Both the position numbers and the translations under genes were made by a program. DNA of 64,000 nucleotides. It comes from Bacillus sp. Marseille-Q1617 (GTDB taxonomy: Bacteria > Bacillota > Bacilli > Bacillales > Bacillaceae_B). The stretch covers positions 1,365,501-1,429,500 of the forward strand of contig NZ_CAHJXM010000001.1 in the NCBI RefSeq assembly GCF_903645295.1, given 5' to 3'. The stretch's first letter is position 1, and the number at the start of each line of letters is the position of its first letter. The notes under the pieces were generated by a model. It made no database searches. It was given only the letters and a program-made list of their open reading frames with translations, and was not told where the DNA came from. This document shows positions 36,173-44,971 of the stretch, piece by piece.

Positions 36173-37327
36173 ATGAGGGAAGTTGTCATTGTAGAAGGGA
36201 TACGATCAGCAGTCGGCAGAAGGAACGGTGCGTTAAAAAGTATGCGTCCGGATGATTTGGCTGGTGAAATCCTTAAAGGTTTAATGAAAAAATCAGGCGT
36301 CGACCCGGGGAGTGTGGATGATGTCATTCTTGGGTGTGTAACGCAATCGGGAGAGCAGGCCGGCGATATAGCCAGAGTGGCTGCTTTAATTGCTGGATTT
36401 CCAGTCGAGGTCCCGGGAACGACCATTGACCGTCAATGCGGGTCCAGCCAGCAGGCTGTTCACTTTGCGGCACAAGCCATTCTATCGGGAGACATGGACA
36501 TTGTCATAGCTGGCGGTGTGGAAAATATGTCCAGGGTGCCTATCGCTTCCAATTATGGAAAAGCAGGCTTCAGTGAAAAACTAAAAGAACAGCACGAAAT
36601 TATCCATCAGGGATTATCGGCGGAAAGAATTGCGGAAAAATATGGTTTCAGCCGTGAGGAATTAGATCGATTCGCAAGTCAAAGTCATCAAAAAGCTTTA
36701 CAAGCCCAGGAAGATCAACGGTTTGAAGGAGAAATCCATCCGATTGATATTCCAACCGAAGAAGGAGGTACTTTCATCTTCAGTAAAGATGAAGGACCAA
36801 GGCAAGGTACAACTGTCGATGTCCTTTCAACATTAAAGCCTGCATTTAAAGAGGACGGAATCATTCATGCAGGAAATGCCAGTCAAATCAGTGACGGAGC
36901 AGCTGCGCTCCTTCTCATGAGCCGTGAAAAAGCGGATGAACTTGGATTGAAAGCAAGGTTCAAAGTACACACCCGGGTGGTAACAGGTTCCGACCCAACT
37001 TTAATGTTAACCGGCCCAATTCCGGCGACAAAAAAAGCTCTTAAGAAATCAGGTTTATCCTTGGAAGATATCGATGTCTTCGAAGTGAATGAAGCATTTG
37101 CGCCGGTCGCCTTGGCATGGTTAAAAGAAATGAGAGCCGACCCGGCCAGATTAAATCCGAATGGGGGAGCGATTGCCCTTGGTCACCCCTTGGGTGCAAG
37201 CGGGGCACGCATCATGGTAACGATGATGCACGAACTCGAAAGGACAGGGGGCCATTTTGGACTTCAAACGATGTGTGAGGGACACGGGATGGCCAACGCC
37301 ACCATCATTGAACGATTGGAATCGTAG
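36173..37327 (+). CDS. Thiolase (acetyl-CoA acyltransferase)
   Basis: Thiolase of 384 residues. The nucleophilic Cys is in DRQCGSSQQA (about residue 87), the His in ALGHPLGASGA and the second Cys in TMCEGHGMANA. It would cleave 3-ketoacyl-CoA with CoA. AGAGGAGG precedes the ATG, 12 bp after the dehydrogenase stop, so the genes are one operon. An enoyl-CoA hydratase, needed for a full cycle, is not in the cassette. Confidence 0.94.
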   Translation: MREVVIVEGIRSAVGRRNGALKSMRPDDLAGEILKGLMKKSGVDPGSVDDVILGCVTQSGEQAGDIARVAALIAGFPVEVPGTTIDRQCGSSQQAVHFAAQAILSGDMDIVIAGGVENMSRVPIASNYGKAGFSEKLKEQHEIIHQGLSAERIAEKYGFSREELDRFASQSHQKALQAQEDQRFEGEIHPIDIPTEEGGTFIFSKDEGPRQGTTVDVLSTLKPAFKEDGIIHAGNASQISDGAAALLLMSREKADELGLKARFKVHTRVVTGSDPTLMLTGPIPATKKALKKSGLSLEDIDVFEVNEAFAPVALAWLKEMRADPARLNPNGGAIALGHPLGASGARIMVTMMHELERTGGHFGLQTMCEGHGMANATIIERLES

Positions 37328-37346
37328 CTTTTTATCTATCTTTTTT

Positions 37347-37376
37347 AGGGCGGACCCTTTCAGGTTCGTCCTTTTC
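37347..37376 (+). terminator. Terminator of the acyl-CoA cassette
   Basis: AGGGCGGACC pairs with GGTTCGTCCT (with G-T pairs), followed by TTTTC. Confidence 0.65.
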
Positions 37377-37606
37377 ATTTCTCCATTGCTGATCAACTTT
37401 GAATTGAATAATATCCATAAGGAAAGAATGAATACTATCTAAACCGAAGTCATCATGGAATCGGGAAGCGGTTTTAATAAGTGCAATTTATAAAAAATCG
37501 TCATTAGAAGAAAGTTTTTTTATGAAAGTTCAGCATGAAAATTTATTTCGTATTATAATGGTTACGGTGAAAAAATGTTTTGTAAGCAAGGAAAGGAAGG
37601 ATAGAT

Positions 37607-39019
37607 ATGGCTACACAACAAATCGGTGTGGTTGGTGTAGGAGTAATGGGGAAAAGCCTTGCTCTGAATTTTGAAAGCAGAGGGTACTCAGTCGCCATTT
37701 ATGATGTAACTGAGGAAAAAGTGAATGAAATCTTAGAAGAGCATAGTGGTAAACACTTTACGGGTACAAGCAGTGTGGAAGCATTCGCAGCATCCTTGGA
37801 AACACCAAGGAAAATACTCATGATGGTGCCTGCAGGTAAAATTACGGATAAAGCAATTGATTCCCTGCTGCCACACTTAGATAAAGGGGACATCCTGATT
37901 GATGGGGGAAATGCTTACTTTGAAGATACGATCCGACGGAATAAAGCTCTTGAGGAAAAAGGGATCAATTTTATTGGAGCGGGTGTTTCAGGTGGAGAAG
38001 AGGGTGCATTATACGGACCTGCCATCATGCCAAGCGGACAAAAAGAAGCTTATGATTTGATAGAACCGTTCTTGACAGCTATTGCAGCGAAAGTAAACGG
38101 TGATGCTTGCAGTACATATATCGGACCGGATGGTTCCGGTCATTATGTGAAGATGGTTCACAATGGAATAGAATACAGCGATATGCAGCTCATTTGTGAA
38201 GCGTATTACTTAATGAAAAACGTCTTGGGAATAGAAGCACAAGAACTTCATGAAATTTTCAAAGAGTGGAATGAAGGGGAGCTTGACAGTTATTTGATCG
38301 AGATTACGGCTGATATCTTTACTAAAGTTGATGAAGAAACAGGTAAACCCCTGGTAGAAGTCATCCTGGATACAGCAGGACAAAAGGGCACTGGTAAATG
38401 GACCAGCATATCCGCCCTGGAGCTTGGGGTGCCTCTGTCGATTATTACTGAATCTGTTTTCGCCCGCTTTATTTCGGCTATGAAGGAAGAACGTGTAAAG
38501 GCAAGCAAGATTTTAAGAGGACCTAAAAACAACGAATTCAACGGAAATAAGGAAGAGTTTGTTGAAATGATCCGTAAAGCATTGTATTTAAGTAAAATCT
38601 GTTCCTATGCTCAAGGATTTGCACAGTTACAATCAGCGTCGAAGGAATATAATTGGAATCTCAAGCCAGGTGAAATCGCCATGATTTTCAGAGGGGGATG
38701 CATCATCCGGGCAGGATTCCTGCAAGAAATCAAGAAAGCTTATGACCGGGATGCAGGATTGACGAATTTACTATTGGATCCGTATTTTAAGGAAATCGTT
38801 GAAAATTATCAGGACGATGCACGTGAAGTGGTGGCGACGGCCATTAAATTGGGAATACCAGTACCAGGGCTTGCAAGTGCACTAGCTTATTATGACAGCT
38901 ATCGTTCGGAATCGCTGCCGGCAAACCTTTTGCAGGCTCAGCGTGATTATTTCGGAGCCCACACTTATCAACGGACGGATAAAGAAGGAACCTTCCATAC
39001 CAATTGGCTAAGTAAATAA
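37607..39019 (+). CDS. gnd: 6-phosphogluconate dehydrogenase, decarboxylating
   Basis: Oxidises 6-phosphogluconate to ribulose 5-phosphate with reduction of NADP (pentose phosphate pathway). [20 protein letters not shown] is the Rossmann motif, [12 protein letters not shown] the substrate motif, and the catalytic Lys is in [13 protein letters not shown]. Length of 470 residues is typical of GndA-type enzymes. AAGGAAGG precedes the ATG. Monocistronic; a TATAAT lies about 50 bp upstream without a clear -35. Confidence 0.96.
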   Translation: MATQQIGVVGVGVMGKSLALNFESRGYSVAIYDVTEEKVNEILEEHSGKHFTGTSSVEAFAASLETPRKILMMVPAGKITDKAIDSLLPHLDKGDILIDGGNAYFEDTIRRNKALEEKGINFIGAGVSGGEEGALYGPAIMPSGQKEAYDLIEPFLTAIAAKVNGDACSTYIGPDGSGHYVKMVHNGIEYSDMQLICEAYYLMKNVLGIEAQELHEIFKEWNEGELDSYLIEITADIFTKVDEETGKPLVEVILDTAGQKGTGKWTSISALELGVPLSIITESVFARFISAMKEERVKASKILRGPKNNEFNGNKEEFVEMIRKALYLSKICSYAQGFAQLQSASKEYNWNLKPGEIAMIFRGGCIIRAGFLQEIKKAYDRDAGLTNLLLDPYFKEIVENYQDDAREVVATAIKLGIPVPGLASALAYYDSYRSESLPANLLQAQRDYFGAHTYQRTDKEGTFHTNWLSK

Positions 39020-39032
39020 ATGGATGAACAAG

Positions 39033-39071
39033 GAAGCCGCAGTACAATTTGAATGTACTGCGGCTTTTTTC
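39033..39071 (+). terminator. Terminator of gnd
   Basis: AAGCCGCAGTACA pairs with TGTACTGCGGCTT, followed by Ts. Confidence 0.9.
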
Positions 39072-39083
39072 TTGTTGAGCGGC

Positions 39084-39260
39084 TTACTCTTCGCTCGAGG
39101 AATCATCTTTTGTATGATGTTTCTTTTTTTCTTCCCGTTGTTCTTTCTTTAAATCCTCTAAGGGGATCGGATCTACGTTTTGTTCACTTTCATGTTTATC
39201 AAGGATTCCTTCATGATCCTTATTTACTTGTTCAGGGTTATCGTTTGAACGTTTATTCAT
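39084..39260 (-). CDS. 58-residue charged protein, unknown function
   Basis: A Glu/Lys/Asp-rich protein beginning MNKRSNDNPEQVNKDHEGIL and ending HTKDDSSSEE, with AAAGGAGATG upstream of the ATG. No hydrophobic segment and probably disordered. Converges on gnd. Not recognised. Confidence 0.55.
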   Translation of the reverse strand: MNKRSNDNPEQVNKDHEGILDKHESEQNVDPIPLEDLKKEQREEKKKHHTKDDSSSEE

Positions 39261-39303
39261 GTATTTCATCTCCTTTATTTACTAGTGATTTGTTTTCAAT
39301 GCC

Positions 39304-39556
39304 GCTGGTGATTTCCGTGCAAGACTTCGCTTTCCGCGGGTGACCCGTGAGTCTCCTCGGTCGTACCTCCCTGCGGGAAGAAAAGCGGAGGCGGCTCGCT
39401 CAGAGTCGACAAGCATAAGACAGGTCAGCCATAAAGGCGTTTTGCCTTTTTGGATGGCATGGCTTATGTCTCGAGCCTCTAGCCGCCGGAGCTGGACAAG
39501 TCTCACATCAGTCACTTCTCCCGCAGGAGTCTTCGTCTTGCACTCCAATCAACAGC
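39304..39556. repeat. MITE-like GC-rich repeat element 1 (composite)
   Basis: A 253-bp element with imperfect 22-bp terminal inverted repeats: GCTGGTGATTTCCGTGCAAGAC at the left and GTCTTGCACTCCAATCAACAGC at the right. Inside are GCTTTCCGCGGG and CTCCCGCAGGAGTC blocks typical of Bacillus intergenic repeats. A second nested hairpin (about 39405-39500) has CATAAG/CTTATG arms around AAAGGC/GCCTTT. There is no plausible gene inside. It fills most of the gap between 39261 and 39655. Confidence 0.75.
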
Positions 39557-39655
39557 TAGAAAAAAGTAATATCAAAAATCAGCAGCTTTAAACAGAGTCT
39601 ACTGAAGTAATGTATGGTAGACAGTACCCTTTTTTAAAAAAGATAAAACGTATGA

Positions 39656-39694
39656 ATAAAAAAAGAACAATTCCCGTAGCGGGAATTGTTCTTA
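39656..39694 (-). terminator. Terminator of the PrsA/SurA-like gene
   Basis: AGAACAATTCCCG pairs with CGGGAATTGTTCT; TTTTTTT follows on the minus strand. Confidence 0.9.
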
Positions 39695-39701
39695 TGATGA
39701 A

Positions 39702-40466
39702 TTATATTTTCACATCAACTTTAGCATTTTTCTTTAGCTCTTCAACGTGCTGTACAAGTTTTTCTTGTTTCTTTTGCTGTTCAAGTTGAGTCTTGATTTG
39801 CGGCTTCACTTCTTCAAACTTAGGTGCTTTTTGATCTTTGCCCTGCTGGCTGGCAAATTGGTCATAGAATTTCTTCATTTCTTCTTCTGTTACTTCATCC
39901 ACTTTAATCTCTTTTTCAACGTAGTTCGTGTATTTGATGTTTTCAGCAACTTGAGTTTTTAATTCATCCATTGAGAATCCGGCGTCTTTCATAGCCTTTT
40001 CGAATTCTTTCTCACTCTTGTATTGTTTTTTTACTTCATCAAGCTGTTTGTTGATTTCTTCGTCAGTTGCCTTATACCCTTTCTTGTCTGCCTGCTGCAT
40101 AAGAAGAGTTTGACCTACAAGGCTGTCGATTGTTTGTTTTTTGATTTGTTCAGCGGCTTTTTCACTCGTCGGGTCTTGTCCCATTTGTTGAAACTGCATT
40201 TGAGAGGATGTAAGGATGTTATTATAATCTTCACCCTTCAGCTTCTCGTCATTGACCACTGCAACCACTTTATCTTTGTCCACTTTTTGTTTATCCATTT
40301 TCTTTTGCATTTCTTCCATTTGCTTTGCCTGATCTTGTTGTTCTTTACTTTTCTCTTCTGTTTTTGGTTTATCTTCGGATTGCTTTTTTGCCTCTTCTCC
40401 ATTTCCGCAAGCGGCTAAGGCAATCGTCATAATTGTTATCAATAAAGCGCTCATTAATTTTTTCAT
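39702..40466 (-). CDS. SurA N-terminal domain lipoprotein (PrsA-like)
   Basis: A 254-residue lipoprotein with lipobox LAACGNG, a Lys/Glu/Gln-rich linker (about 25-60), then a SurA_N-type chaperone domain: VVAVVNDEKLKGEDYNNIL and DSLVGQTLLMQQADKKGYKA. It resembles foldase PrsA but lacks the PPIC rotamase domain. It ends in a charged helix. Likely helps folding of exported proteins; that is inferred from the family. Ribosome-binding site AAAGGAGAAAATG. Confidence 0.88.
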   Translation of the reverse strand: MKKLMSALLITIMTIALAACGNGEEAKKQSEDKPKTEEKSKEQQDQAKQMEEMQKKMDKQKVDKDKVVAVVNDEKLKGEDYNNILTSSQMQFQQMGQDPTSEKAAEQIKKQTIDSLVGQTLLMQQADKKGYKATDEEINKQLDEVKKQYKSEKEFEKAMKDAGFSMDELKTQVAENIKYTNYVEKEIKVDEVTEEEMKKFYDQFASQQGKDQKAPKFEEVKPQIKTQLEQQKKQEKLVQHVEELKKNAKVDVKI

Positions 40467-40541
40467 GTATCATTTTCTCCTTTCAAAGGCGATATAATTA
40501 GGATGCTTTCTATTAGATTGCTATTAGGGCAAGTAAACGAT

Positions 40542-40672
40542 GACCGCTCCTTTCCGCTGCAGACACTTGCTTTCCGCGGGGAGGAACTCGAGCCTACTCG
40601 GCGTTCCGCCTGCGGGATCTCGACTTTTCCTCTATATCCCATCGGAGTCAAATGCCTTCTGCTACAATCCAC
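40542..40672. repeat. GC-rich repeat element 2 (shorter, degenerate)
   Basis: TTTCCGCTGCAGACACTTGC then TTTCCGCGGGGAGG, ACTCGGCGTTCCGCCTGCGGGA and a right end CTGCTACAATCC are related to element 1. It lies 75 bp upstream of the PrsA-like gene. The nested hairpin of element 1 is missing. Confidence 0.65.
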
Positions 40673-40852
40673 TCTGTATTAACAATGTCGTTTGTATCAG
40701 CAATCATAATGAAAACTGCTAATTAAAAAATCACTTAATGCGCATTGTATATGATTCTTATGAATAAATAAACCTTTTTGACTCATTTAATCATATTGTA
40801 ATCACCCTGAAACACTAGATTCGTTTATTTTATCCCCCAGCATCGCCATTCA

Positions 40853-40903
40853 TTCAAAAAAAGGGGGCTGTTCACATCCGAATTCTTCCGGTGTAAACAG
40901 CCC
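40853..40903 (-). terminator. Leftward terminator without an assigned gene
   Basis: GGGCTGTT pairs with AACAGCCC with further inner pairs (ACA/TGT, CCG/CGG). On the minus strand CCTTTTTTT follows. No convincing gene lies to its right, so it may end a small RNA. Confidence 0.7.
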
Positions 40904-41060
40904 GTCAAATATTGGGGACCAAAGAATACTGTCAAACAACCTTCTAATAGGATTATAGGATTTCTGCTTCCCGGTCTCAAACAACAAATTTCAATGTAAT
41001 CTCGCTTTACCTCTGTTTTAGTCTTCCGATTCAAAGGTGTTCGCGGATTTTTGATGAAAA
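40860..41060 (-). ncRNA. Candidate leftward small RNA
   Basis: A TATAAT occurs on the minus strand at 41071-41066, about 165 bp from the strong leftward terminator at 40853-40903. The -35 region is poor. A 90-codon frame (40825-41097) runs through the terminator stem and lacks a ribosome-binding site, so an untranslated RNA of about 200 nt is the better reading. Apart from this and repeat 2, I see nothing in 40467-41208. Confidence 0.3.
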
Positions 41061-41208
41061 AGATAATTATAAGCATATTTGCTTTTAAGTGACGCAATGA
41101 TTTCTGCTTGAAAAATCATAGGAATTAAATTATGATGAATGGGAACACAATACTTTGTGTTTTATGAGTAAATTCATAACTATATATTGATTAGTTCAAT
41201 TAAATCTA

Positions 41209-41376
41209 TAAGTACGGTGTCTATTTAGACTTAATAGGGAATCTGGTGAAATTCCAGAACTGTCCCCGCAACTGTAAGTGTGACGAAATAAGGAATTGCC
41301 ACTATCTTAATAAAGATGGGAAGGCCTTAAAGTAGGTTGAAGCACGAGTCAGGAGACCTGCCGTAGTTATTACGTA
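41209..41376 (+). promoter_or_regulatory. Cobalamin (B12) riboswitch aptamer
   Basis: The AdoCbl aptamer signature is present in order: GGGAATCTGGTGAAATTCCAG, ACTGTCCCCGCAACTGTAAG (the B12 box core region), GCCACT, GGGAAGG and GAGTCAGGAGACCTGCCG. A P1 helix can form between ACGG near 41214 and CCGT near 41362. It lies about 190 bp upstream of the ribonucleotide reductase gene. Confidence 0.93.
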
Positions 41377-41467
41377 TGATCTTCTTCGGGAATTGGGAGG
41401 ATATGCGAGGATAGAATAATAGATATCAATACATACGTCTGTTATATCATATCATCGTTATTCATTT

Positions 41468-41500
41468 AAGCCCGTCCAATTTAGAGGATGGGCTTTTTTT
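41468..41500 (+). terminator. Terminator of the cobalamin riboswitch expression platform
   Basis: AGCCCGTCC pairs with GGATGGGCT and is followed by seven Ts, between the aptamer and nrdA. This indicates transcriptional control: with cobalamin bound, transcription should stop here. Confidence 0.85.
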
Positions 41501-41562
41501 ATATCCTCTCCCGCAGCTTGTATAGTACGAATGAATTGAACAGATCCGGGAGGAATGGAGAT

Positions 41563-43806
41563 ATGAAATTGATTGAAACAGAGAAAACATCTGAACTGGC
41601 CAGGCAGCTATGCGGGAAGCTAAAGTTGGATTTCCCCGAATTGGACATGGATGGATTTGAAGAGAAAGTGGAAGGGCTTCTTCAAGTGAAAAAGGAATTC
41701 TCAGTGGAACAGCTTTATCACCAAATGATCTTGTCCGCTGTCGAAAGAATTTCAGCAGAAGAACCACAATGGACTTATGCTGCTGCATGTCTGTACTTAG
41801 AAAGGCTTTATCGCTCCAGCAGTCAATCCAGGGGACTTGATCCTGCAAATCCATACCGCTCATTTTTTGATTTGATACAAAATCTTGTCCAGAAGAAGTT
41901 ATATAATCCACGCTTACTGGCTGAATACACCCTGGAAGAAATCCAGCATTTGGAGTCCCTTTTGGATCCTTCTAAAGACAAGCTGTTTACCTATATTGGA
42001 ATTGTTACACTTGCTGAGCGCTATCTAACGAAGTCACATGAAGGAAGAGTATATGAACTCCCTCAGGAGAGGTTTATGGTGATTGCGATGACCCTCATGA
42101 TGGATGAACCCAAAGGGCAAAGGCTCTCGTTGATTAAAGAAGCTTACTGGGCCCTGTCCAATCTGTATATGACCGTTGCCACACCTACATTAGCGAACGC
42201 AGGTAAAAGCTACGGACAGCTCTCCAGCTGCTTCATCGATACTGTGGAGGATGATTTGAGGTGCATCTTTGACAGCAATACGGATGTTTCGACCCTGAGT
42301 AAAAACGGCGGGGGCCTTGGTATCTACTTAGGCAAAGTCCGGAGCAGGGGGAGTGACATCAAAGGCTTTAAAGGTGTGGGCTCGGGGGTCATTCCGTGGA
42401 TGAAGCAATTAAATAATACCGCTGTGTCCGTGGACCAGCTCGGTCAGCGTCAAGGCGCAATTGCGGTTTACCTCGATGTCTGGCACAAAGATATTCATTC
42501 TTTCCTGGACGTTCGGTTGAACAATGGAGATGAACGGCAGCGTACCCATGATTTGTTTACAGGTGTCTGCCTTCCTGATTTATTTATGGAAGCGGTTGAA
42601 GAAAGAGATGAGTGGCACTTGTTCGACCCTCATGAAGTAAGGAGAGTCATGGGCTTTTCTCTGGAAGACTTTTACGATGAAGAAAAAGGTCAGGGTTCAT
42701 TCAGGGAGAAGTACTGGCAATGTGTGAATCATCCGGAACTTTCTAAGAAAACAGTACCTGCCATTGACCTATTCAAACGAATTATGATCTCTCAGCTGGA
42801 AACGGGAACACCTTTTATGTTCTACCGGGATACTGTAAATCGCCAGAATGCCAATGCTCATAAAGGGATGATTTACTGCAGCAATCTATGTACGGAAATC
42901 GCTCAAAATATGAGCCCTACTTATTTAGAGGAAGAAAAGATAGAAGACGGGAAAATCATTACTTCTAAACATCCAGGTGATTATGTCGTGTGTAATCTCG
43001 CGTCCCTTTCCCTGGCTAAGGCTGTTCAGCACAAAGTATTATCCCGGACGATCAAGATTGCTGTAAGACTTTTGGATAATGTCATCGACCTTAATAATAT
43101 ACCTGTACTCCAAGCCCAATTGACAAATCAGCGGTATAGAGGAATCGGGCTGGGTACGTTTGGGTGGCATCATTTACTTGCCGCGAAGGGCTTAAGATGG
43201 GAAAGCGAGGAAGCCGCAGCGTACTGTGATTCACTCTATGAAGAGATTGCGTATCATACAATTGAGGCAAGCAGCGATCTTGCAAAGGAGAAAGGAGCGT
43301 ATCCATATTTTAAAGGTTCAGATTGGGATACCGGGAATTATTTCGATAAAAAAGGATATAAAGGTCCGCTTTGGGAGCAGTTGAAAACGGAAGTGTCATA
43401 CACCGGGATTCGGAACGGGTACCTCATGGCTGTTGCGCCGAACTCATCAACTTCTCTCATAGCAGGCTCAACAGCAAGTATCGATCCTTTATTCAGGCAG
43501 TTATACTCGGAAGAAAAAAAGGATTATAAAATCCCAGTTACTGCACCGGATCTTACGGCTGAAACGAAATGGTATTACAAGACAGCATACCATCTGGATC
43601 AGCATTGGAGCATCAAACAAAACAGCAGGAGACAGACGCATATCGACCAGAGTATTTCATTCAATCTCTATGTTAGAAATGACATCAAAGCGAAGGACCT
43701 TCTGCTTCTTCATCTTGACGCATGGAAATCCGGCTTGAAAACGACCTATTACGTGAGATCCACATCCGATTCTGTCATTGAAGAGTGTGAAAGTTGTCAT
43801 AGCTAA
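41563..43806 (+). CDS. nrdA: Ribonucleoside-diphosphate reductase class I, large subunit
   Basis: Class I RNR alpha subunit, 747 residues, making deoxyribonucleotides from NDPs. The redox and thiyl cysteines are visible: LSSCFIDT, SNLCTEI and VVCNLASLSL. The radical-transfer Tyr pair is in KTTYYVRS and the tail ends CESCHS, the C-terminal shuttle thiols. No N-terminal ATP-cone is evident. GGAGGAATGGAG precedes the ATG at 41563. It is controlled by the upstream cobalamin riboswitch, although the enzyme itself does not use B12. nrdI is absent. Confidence 0.95.
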   Translation: MKLIETEKTSELARQLCGKLKLDFPELDMDGFEEKVEGLLQVKKEFSVEQLYHQMILSAVERISAEEPQWTYAAACLYLERLYRSSSQSRGLDPANPYRSFFDLIQNLVQKKLYNPRLLAEYTLEEIQHLESLLDPSKDKLFTYIGIVTLAERYLTKSHEGRVYELPQERFMVIAMTLMMDEPKGQRLSLIKEAYWALSNLYMTVATPTLANAGKSYGQLSSCFIDTVEDDLRCIFDSNTDVSTLSKNGGGLGIYLGKVRSRGSDIKGFKGVGSGVIPWMKQLNNTAVSVDQLGQRQGAIAVYLDVWHKDIHSFLDVRLNNGDERQRTHDLFTGVCLPDLFMEAVEERDEWHLFDPHEVRRVMGFSLEDFYDEEKGQGSFREKYWQCVNHPELSKKTVPAIDLFKRIMISQLETGTPFMFYRDTVNRQNANAHKGMIYCSNLCTEIAQNMSPTYLEEEKIEDGKIITSKHPGDYVVCNLASLSLAKAVQHKVLSRTIKIAVRLLDNVIDLNNIPVLQAQLTNQRYRGIGLGTFGWHHLLAAKGLRWESEEAAAYCDSLYEEIAYHTIEASSDLAKEKGAYPYFKGSDWDTGNYFDKKGYKGPLWEQLKTEVSYTGIRNGYLMAVAPNSSTSLIAGSTASIDPLFRQLYSEEKKDYKIPVTAPDLTAETKWYYKTAYHLDQHWSIKQNSRRQTHIDQSISFNLYVRNDIKAKDLLLLHLDAWKSGLKTTYYVRSTSDSVIEECESCHS

Positions 43807-43823
43807 TAAGGGGGAAAAGGAAC

Positions 43824-44861
43824 ATGATTACACTGAATAAAAGAGAACTGCTTGATGCAGCAGCTCCAAATAAATCGACTTCCATAATAAACGGGAAGAG
43901 CTCCAACGTCTTAAACTGGGACGATGTCCGCTTTAATTGGGCGTATCCCAAATATAAAAGAATGCTGGGTAACTTCTGGACGCCGTTTGAAATAAATATG
44001 TCCAAAGACATCAATCAATTTGAATCACTATCTAAAAAGGAGCAGGATACTTTTCTGAAGGTAATAGGTTTGCTTGCCCTGCTTGATAGTGTTCAGACAG
44101 ATTATGCTGGTAAGGTCGGAGACTTTTTGACGGATTCCAGTTTAAATGCATTGATGATCATCCTCGCTCAGCAGGAAGTGATTCATAATCATTCCTACAG
44201 CTATGTGCTCTCAAGCATCGTACCGAAGCATAAACAGGATGAAGTGTTCAATTATTGGAAAACAGAACCGATCCTACAGAAGCGAAATGACTTCGTGGTG
44301 AACGGTTATAAGGACTTTGCAGAAGCACCTACAGTTGAAAATCTATTAAAATCGATCGTTTATGATGTCATATTAGAAGGATTATTTTTTTACAGCGGAT
44401 TCGCTTTCTTTTATAATCTTGCCAGGAATCAGAAAATGGTTGCCACGAGTACAATGATTAATTATATCAATCGGGATGAACAGCTCCATGTCGGCCTGTT
44501 TGAAAAAATATTCAAAGAAATCCTAGTGGAGTATCCAACTTATAAAACAGAAGAATTATGGGAATTCGGCCAACAGACATTCATGCAGGCTGCACATTTA
44601 GAAATAGACTGGGCAAAGGAAATCATCGGAAATGAAATAGACGGTCTACTCATGTCTGAGCTTGAAAGCTATATAAAGTTCATGGCAAATAAAAGGGCGA
44701 AACAGCTTGGGTTCAAGCCTCCCTTTGAAGGACATCAGAACAACCCGTTAAAATGGATCATTGCCTATCAAGAAGTGGATTTGGGGAAAACGGACTTCTT
44801 TGAGCAAAAATCAAGGCAGTATACGAAAACGACGGATGTTAATGGTTTTGATGACTTGTGA
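43824..44861 (+). CDS. nrdB: Ribonucleoside-diphosphate reductase class I, small subunit
   Basis: The 345-residue beta subunit that holds the di-metal centre. Ligand residues are visible in LLDSVQTDY (Asp), QEVIHNHSY (Glu, His and the radical Tyr two residues after the next His) and NRDEQLHVGLF (Glu, His). The Tyr is retained, so this is not a Tyr-less subclass. AAGGGGGAAAAGG precedes the ATG, 17 bp after nrdA, so they form one operon. Confidence 0.95.
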   Translation: MITLNKRELLDAAAPNKSTSIINGKSSNVLNWDDVRFNWAYPKYKRMLGNFWTPFEINMSKDINQFESLSKKEQDTFLKVIGLLALLDSVQTDYAGKVGDFLTDSSLNALMIILAQQEVIHNHSYSYVLSSIVPKHKQDEVFNYWKTEPILQKRNDFVVNGYKDFAEAPTVENLLKSIVYDVILEGLFFYSGFAFFYNLARNQKMVATSTMINYINRDEQLHVGLFEKIFKEILVEYPTYKTEELWEFGQQTFMQAAHLEIDWAKEIIGNEIDGLLMSELESYIKFMANKRAKQLGFKPPFEGHQNNPLKWIIAYQEVDLGKTDFFEQKSRQYTKTTDVNGFDDL

Positions 44862-44971
44862 TACCGGCGCCCGTCTCTAATTCATGGATTCCAAAAACTC
44901 TCTATTGGTAGTTTAAAGATTCCTCTAACGGGAATATAGAAACTATAGCTAAGAGAGGAGAGATTTAACAA

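Noticed and set aside
37465..37480. GGGAAGCGGTTTTA upstream of gnd as a cre site
   Set aside because: It deviates from the CcpA consensus at too many key positions.
39282..39548. Open frames on both strands within the GC-rich repeat
   Set aside because: They result from the symmetric GC-rich repeat structure and have no ribosome-binding sites.
40825..41097. A 90-codon minus-strand frame between repeat 2 and the riboswitch
   Set aside because: It runs through a strong leftward terminator, lacks a ribosome-binding site and its product looks like random sequence; a small RNA is a better explanation of the terminator.
41488..41562. Upstream in-frame ATG that would extend nrdA by 25 residues
   Set aside because: It lies in the riboswitch terminator; the ATG at 41563 has a strong ribosome-binding site.
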